Shown: positions 60,451 through 64,000 of the stretch, piece by piece
Layout of the letters: each line of letters opens with the position of its first letter
Position numbering within the stretch: position 1 is the stretch's first letter
Assembly: GCA_930367215.1 (NCBI GenBank)
Contig: OV884059.1
Span: 19,244,945-19,308,944 of the forward strand
From: Pollenia angustigena
Taxonomy: Eukaryota > Arthropoda > Insecta > Diptera > Polleniidae
DNA: 64,000 nt
Direction: 5' to 3'
Program-made: the position numbers and the translations under genes
Notes under the pieces: model-generated
What the model saw: only the letters and a program-made list of their open reading frames with translations
What the model was told of the DNA's origin: nothing
The model's database searches: none

Positions 60451-60536
60451 GTTTTCAGTACTTAAATTGTTTAATGGTTTCAGTAATTGTTGCGCCAACT
60501 TTCAGTCGTAGACTAATCCAGGCATTATGCTTATTT

Positions 60537-60832
60537 TGCAATATATAGGCTTATGCTACCATGCCGAAAAATGTACCTGTTCCCTACATACATATGGATT
60601 TAGGCTGAATAATGCATTTTTATATTATGCACGTGTCCAAATAAGATTTGTGCCTACCTGTAGTCAATATTGTTCTTGACCATTTGCAATAAATAGGCTT
60701 ATGCTACCATGCCGAAAAATTTACCTGTTCCCTGCATACAAATGGAATTAGGCTGAATAATGCAATTTTGATATTATGCACGTGTCCAAATAAGATTTGT
60801 GCCTACCTGTAGTCAATATTGTTCTTGACCAT
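60537..60832 (-). repeat. Two 148-bp tandem copies upstream of the transposase
   Basis: 'ggcttatgctaccatgccga' at 60548 recurs at 60696, and the whole 148-bp unit including 'atgcacgtgtccaaataag' and 'cctgtagtcaatattgttc' is about 95% identical between copies. It lies 87 bp upstream of the start codon, within the probable promoter or 5' untranslated region. Confidence 0.85.
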
Positions 60833-61436
60833 TTGTACGCCAAAGTATTGTTTAAGTGAGGTACGTACCTGCTAATTTCAATGAGTAGTTTTTTTAGATT
60901 TTAGATCAAACTACTGTCATACAATTTCTGCAACCATGTCTTTTTAACCTTTTTTACCTCTAGAAGCCAAACGGGCACGTACGGGCAGATAAAATTTTTG
61001 AATTATGTAAAGAAATAATCAAAGAACAGATTTTGCAAATATGGCAAATATAGAAAAATATAGATTTTTGTTATTTTCCGTCAAAGTTGAAAAATAGTGA
61101 AAAAACGGATAGTTTTTAAATAGTGATTTACCAGGAGAAACACAAAGCAAACAGTTCATTTTTTTTTTATCATTACACATTTAATAAATGCATCAATCAA
61201 TACAAACAAAAAATAAGGCGATTCGTTACCTATTTTTCGTGATATTACACCTGAAATCGCAACAAATTTACTAAAAATTGTGTGTTTTTTTGAAAACCGA
61301 AAGTCGGTCAACTTTGAACGGCTATATCTTCTAAACTAAAAATGTGATATTATTAAGAGTGGCAGATTTGAAATCGTTGAAAAGTTTCCTATAACATGAG
61401 TTTATTCAAAACTTCGTCGGTGCTCATGAAAATTTT

Positions 61437-61475
61437 GATTTTTGCAACCTCGTTTGCTCTACGGGCGCTACTGTG
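61437..61475 (-). repeat. Transib right terminal repeat, RSS-like (23-bp spacer)
   Basis: Minus strand: CACAGTA (61469-61475), 23-bp spacer, GCAAAAATC (61437-61445). The heptamer differs from the left end at its last base. Confidence 0.85.
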
Positions 61476-61555
61476 CGACGCAAAATAAGAAAACAAAATT
61501 TTAAATAATTATAAAAATAGTTTAAGCGAGCCACAGACAAGCAAAGAGGATTTTA

Positions 61556-62150
61556 AAAAGTATGCCTACACCAACTGAAGCAATGCAATTTACTCCAAAA
61601 GAAGCATTTGCACTAGAATTGCGAAAGCGAACCAATGAAAACAATTGTGGAATTTTTCCAGAATATCGAGATTTAGTTTCAGTCAAAAAAGACAAACTGC
61701 ATGAAGTGTAACTTCAAGTTCAGCAGAACGATTATTAAATACAATTGATGCTGACTGTTTAAAAAACTTCAAAATTACAGCATTGCTTCAATTTCTAAAT
61801 AGGGATGTGATGGAAGTTCTTATTCATGCTACATTTCGTTCCATTACGTTTAAGAAAAACTTATATTGGTTTAGAACCGTCAACTAGACGAGCTACATAA
61901 ATGAATGTTTGGACAAATGAAATTCCCTCCTTAACAAAGTGTTACAGACACTTCCAAAAAGGAAACTTAAGATGACATAACTGAACAAGTTCAAAAAATA
62001 ATCAAATTAAAGAACTTCAACCAGCAAAATTTAAATTTGATGACCAATGCATTTAAATTAATTTGCAAATGTTTCTTACAATGATCGATGGAAAAGTTGC
62101 ACAAGCTTTAACCGAAACAAAGTCTTCGTCAAGATGCACCATACTTAATT
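61556..62150 (+). pseudogene. Second Transib transposase remnant (N-terminal and central parts)
   Basis: Plus-strand blocks match the intact transposase in order. 'PTPTEAMQFTPKEAFALELR' (61565 on) corresponds to residues 167-190, and 'SSSAERLLNTIDADCLKNFK' to the segment before the first catalytic box. 'ISK*GCDGSS' at 61794-61817 is the first Asp box with Trp changed to TAG, and 'MFLTMIDGKVAQAL' (62069 on) is the second Asp box. Several frameshifts lie between. The zinc cysteines and the C-terminal third with the catalytic Glu are not found. Both catalytic Asp codons survive. It lies 80 bp from the complete Transib and in the opposite direction; sequence divergence shows it is an older, different subfamily. 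Confidence 0.75.
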
Positions 62151-62744
62151 TTATCCTTATAACAACTGGAATTGTTCCAAAAAGCCACCTTTTGTCCCCT
62201 GCGTATACTGAAATAAAAAAACAAGTATTAGTTGCAAAATACAACAAAAAAAAAAAACAAATTGTAAAAGAATATATATGTATATCTGTATATCTTTTGT
62301 TCCAGTAAGTCGAGTTTTACGTTTTATCTCGCATAAAAATGGCGTAAAAAATACCGATCTAGTCCAAAATTTATGAATTCTTGTGCGGCGTCTGTCTGAT
62401 GCGATTTTTATCAAGGCGAATTCACTAGAAGGTAATTTCGCAAACTCAACACACTACATGTGGGGTTGACAGCTTACTCCACCACATTTAGCACGGTTCC
62501 ACACGATAAAACAGTAGTCCTTGTTTACATCAGCAAGACACAATAACACAGTATACTAAAGATATGGGGAAAATAAAACAGTAAAAAAATGGTGCTGGGA
62601 TTGGCGATGTATACGTTCCAAAGCTTTTCTGTTTTCAGAAACTAAATTTTTAAAAATACATACAGATATAAGAAAAGGCATAGACATGTATAGTTTAAAT
62701 TTAACAATAGCTATCGTATTTTATTATTTTATATAACCACTTGC
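62151..62744. other. No recognised gene
   Basis: AT-rich; possible eroded 3' part of the Transib remnant at its start. No terminal repeat of Transib type was found here. Confidence 0.4.
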
Positions 62745-62860
62745 TGACCCGGCAAACGTGTGTAGTTCTGCCTTACAAATTATTTATAGTAAATATTTTA
62801 GTTTTCCTATAAAAAATATCGATTAATTTTAAGTGTGTACTGCTTAAGACAATGACCATA
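62745..62860. repeat. Fragment of 'gctgacccggcaaac' dispersed repeat
   Basis: 'cttgctgacccggcaaacgt' followed by 'gtagttctgcc' matches the head of the repeat at 19305-20310; the internal units are absent. Confidence 0.55.
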
Positions 62861-62914
62861 AATAAAAAAAAACATCAACCATTTACTTTTTCAATTCAAT
62901 GTATGTATGTACAT

Positions 62915-63110
62915 TAGGCCGGGTCGATTTGTGTGGAGGCAAAAAAATCGCCCATGGCTCAGTGAAAATCGTATTCTAGGGATCAAAATAAGAAACTTTG
63001 TCGAAGGAACCATACCTCTAAAACGAATTCTACTACCCCCAAACTATTGAGGGGGGTTCCCCATACAAACATTTAAAAAATCACAATTTTTGGCACTTTA
63101 TTTTATTATT
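62915..63110. repeat. Dispersed fly repeat ('aggccgggtcgattt')
   Basis: 'ttaggccgggtcgatttgtg' followed by 'aaaaaatcgcccatggctca' and 'gttccccatacaaacattt' has the look of a known widespread higher-fly repeat, recognised from memory only. TTTATTT microsatellite DNA follows to 63150. Confidence 0.5.
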
Positions 63111-63159
63111 TTTTATTTATTTTTATTATTTTATTTATTTTTTCTCTTTAGAAGTTTAT

Positions 63160-64000
63160 TTAGTCAGAACATATGTAAATGAAAAAATTAATTTTACTTA
63201 GTAATTTTTTGCTTTCAAGTCGGGGCAATTTCGTACGGCTCTCTAATGTCGTCGCCATAACAGCCTCTACATTTTCCGGTATAACTCGTTTGGAAACGCT
63301 AGCTAGCAATTGAACGTGTCGTTCTGTTCCTTGTATGTGTGATGGAATTTTTGGATCATTAAACGGTGGATCATATTGATTTAAATATTCTTTCAAAGTA
63401 TCATATGGAATGCTTCGCGTGAATGGTGATTCAAATACGTCATTTATGTCATTCATATTGATCATTTTCGTGTAACTTGTGCAATAAAAGTTTATATCTG
63501 GTTTTTTATAAGCTCTAAGTCCCGTTGGGTCGTCAACATCGGTTCGATAGCGTAGAATTATCTTGATAGCACAGTCGCGCTTTTCTTTGCTATCATCAAA
63601 CAACATTGATAACAAGATATTTTCCGAATGCGCATAATATGATTTATCTGTAATTACTTTATTGACAATTTTACGTAAACGAGGTTCTAGAAATCTTGAC
63701 CAACTAATGAATTTGAAAAATAATCTACTACCGTACACGACAGAGCTGTAATACTTGATATTGAAGTACATTGGCACATAACATGTAATTATAAATTCAA
63801 CCAGTATTCTTAAATTTGCATCTGGATTTTACGTTGTCACATATAATCGTAATAGTCTAGCGGCCTTGGTGAGCCACCGAGAATGTACAATTTTCCCTGG
63901 TTTGATGTTAGCCAGATTCACTGAAACCACGCCGCTAGAAATTGCATGGGCCCTGTCGTATAAGTACTTGGAATCGGTGCAAAATTAAATTTTTTCTGAA
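63160..64000 (-). pseudogene. Partial gene of an uncharacterised arthropod transposon-like protein family
   Basis: The minus strand enters at the window edge with 'YLYDRAHAISSGVVSVNLAN', 'KIVHSRWLTKAARLLRLYVT', an in-frame TAA (63827-63829), then 'NPDANLRILVEFIITCYVPM' and continues open from 63777 to the stop at 63160. Blocks include 'RFLEPRLRKIVNKVI', 'YYAHSENILLSMLFDD', 'SHIQGTERHVQLLASVSKRV' and 'ESRTKLPRLES'. I know this block order from many unannotated arthropod proteins that behave like transposon genes, but not their function. The C-terminus is complete; the N-terminus is outside the window. One TAA between two well-matching parts suggests a recent nonsense mutation or an allele rather than strong decay. 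Confidence 0.6.

Larger units (their letters stand above)
58128..61475 (-). mobile_element. Complete Transib (RAG1-like) transposon
   Basis: 3348 bp. Left end CACAGTGGCGCC at 58128; right end GGCGCTACTGTG at 61475, which reads CACAGTAGCGCC on the other strand. Perfect 5-bp target duplication CGACG at 58123-58127 and 61476-61480, the CGWCG type of Transib. One uninterrupted transposase gene lies on the minus strand, with 319 bp of 3' and about 1 kb of 5' flank. All parts needed for self-mobilisation by this family seem to be present. The intact frame and duplication suggest a recent insertion. Confidence 0.93.

Noticed and set aside
60451..60498. Extension of the Transib protein by 16 codons
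   Set aside because: That frame begins with TTG, not ATG; the ATG at 60450 has a good fly start context.

Overview
The window looks like a repeat-dense stretch of an insect genome, most likely a higher (brachyceran) fly. The evidence is the strong AT bias, introns of about 60-75 bp with GTAAGT/CAG borders, dispersed repeats of a kind common in calyptrate and tephritid flies (an ACTAGTGG-centred palindrome, 'gctgacccggcaaac' and 'aggccgggtcgattt' repeats), and protein fragments typical of insect transposons. I see no intact ordinary host gene. The species cannot be fixed from the sequence alone.

Left part (1-7.4 kb): a lone terminal-repeat fragment, a decayed Transib transposon that keeps its right end and target-site copy, a hAT transposase remnant, and a 3.4-kb DNA transposon with inverted repeats of about 0.5 kb around a broken three-exon gene. 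From 7.5 to 17.4 kb lies a satellite array of about 40 monomers of 224 bp. A 245-bp MITE sits in it three times, at identical positions, and marks higher-order repeats of 11 and 12 monomers.

Middle (17.4-29.8 kb): MITEs, old LINE pieces, and a second DNA transposon of about 3.4 kb with long inverted repeats, a broken DDE-type gene and a nested MITE. From 29.8 to 47.2 kb, about eleven minus-strand units of roughly 1.5 kb make a tandem array. Conceptual translation resembles the N-terminus and first membrane segments of divergent insect ionotropic receptors. None is intact, and every copy stops after the third membrane segment. A 5'-truncated LINE with a 510-codon reverse-transcriptase ORF has landed in unit 6 and a Tourist-like MITE in unit 3.

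Right part (47-64 kb): nested transposons (a hAT-like MITE inside a PIF/Harbinger transposase, a Harbinger-like element inside a mariner, a pogo-like MITE). The best item is at 58128-61475: a structurally complete, apparently intact Transib element. It has an uninterrupted 667-codon RAG1-like transposase, RSS-like ends and a perfect CGACG target duplication. A decayed relative lies beside it, and a partial unclassified gene runs off the right edge. The genes do not form a pathway; the window records successive transposon invasions plus two tandem amplifications.
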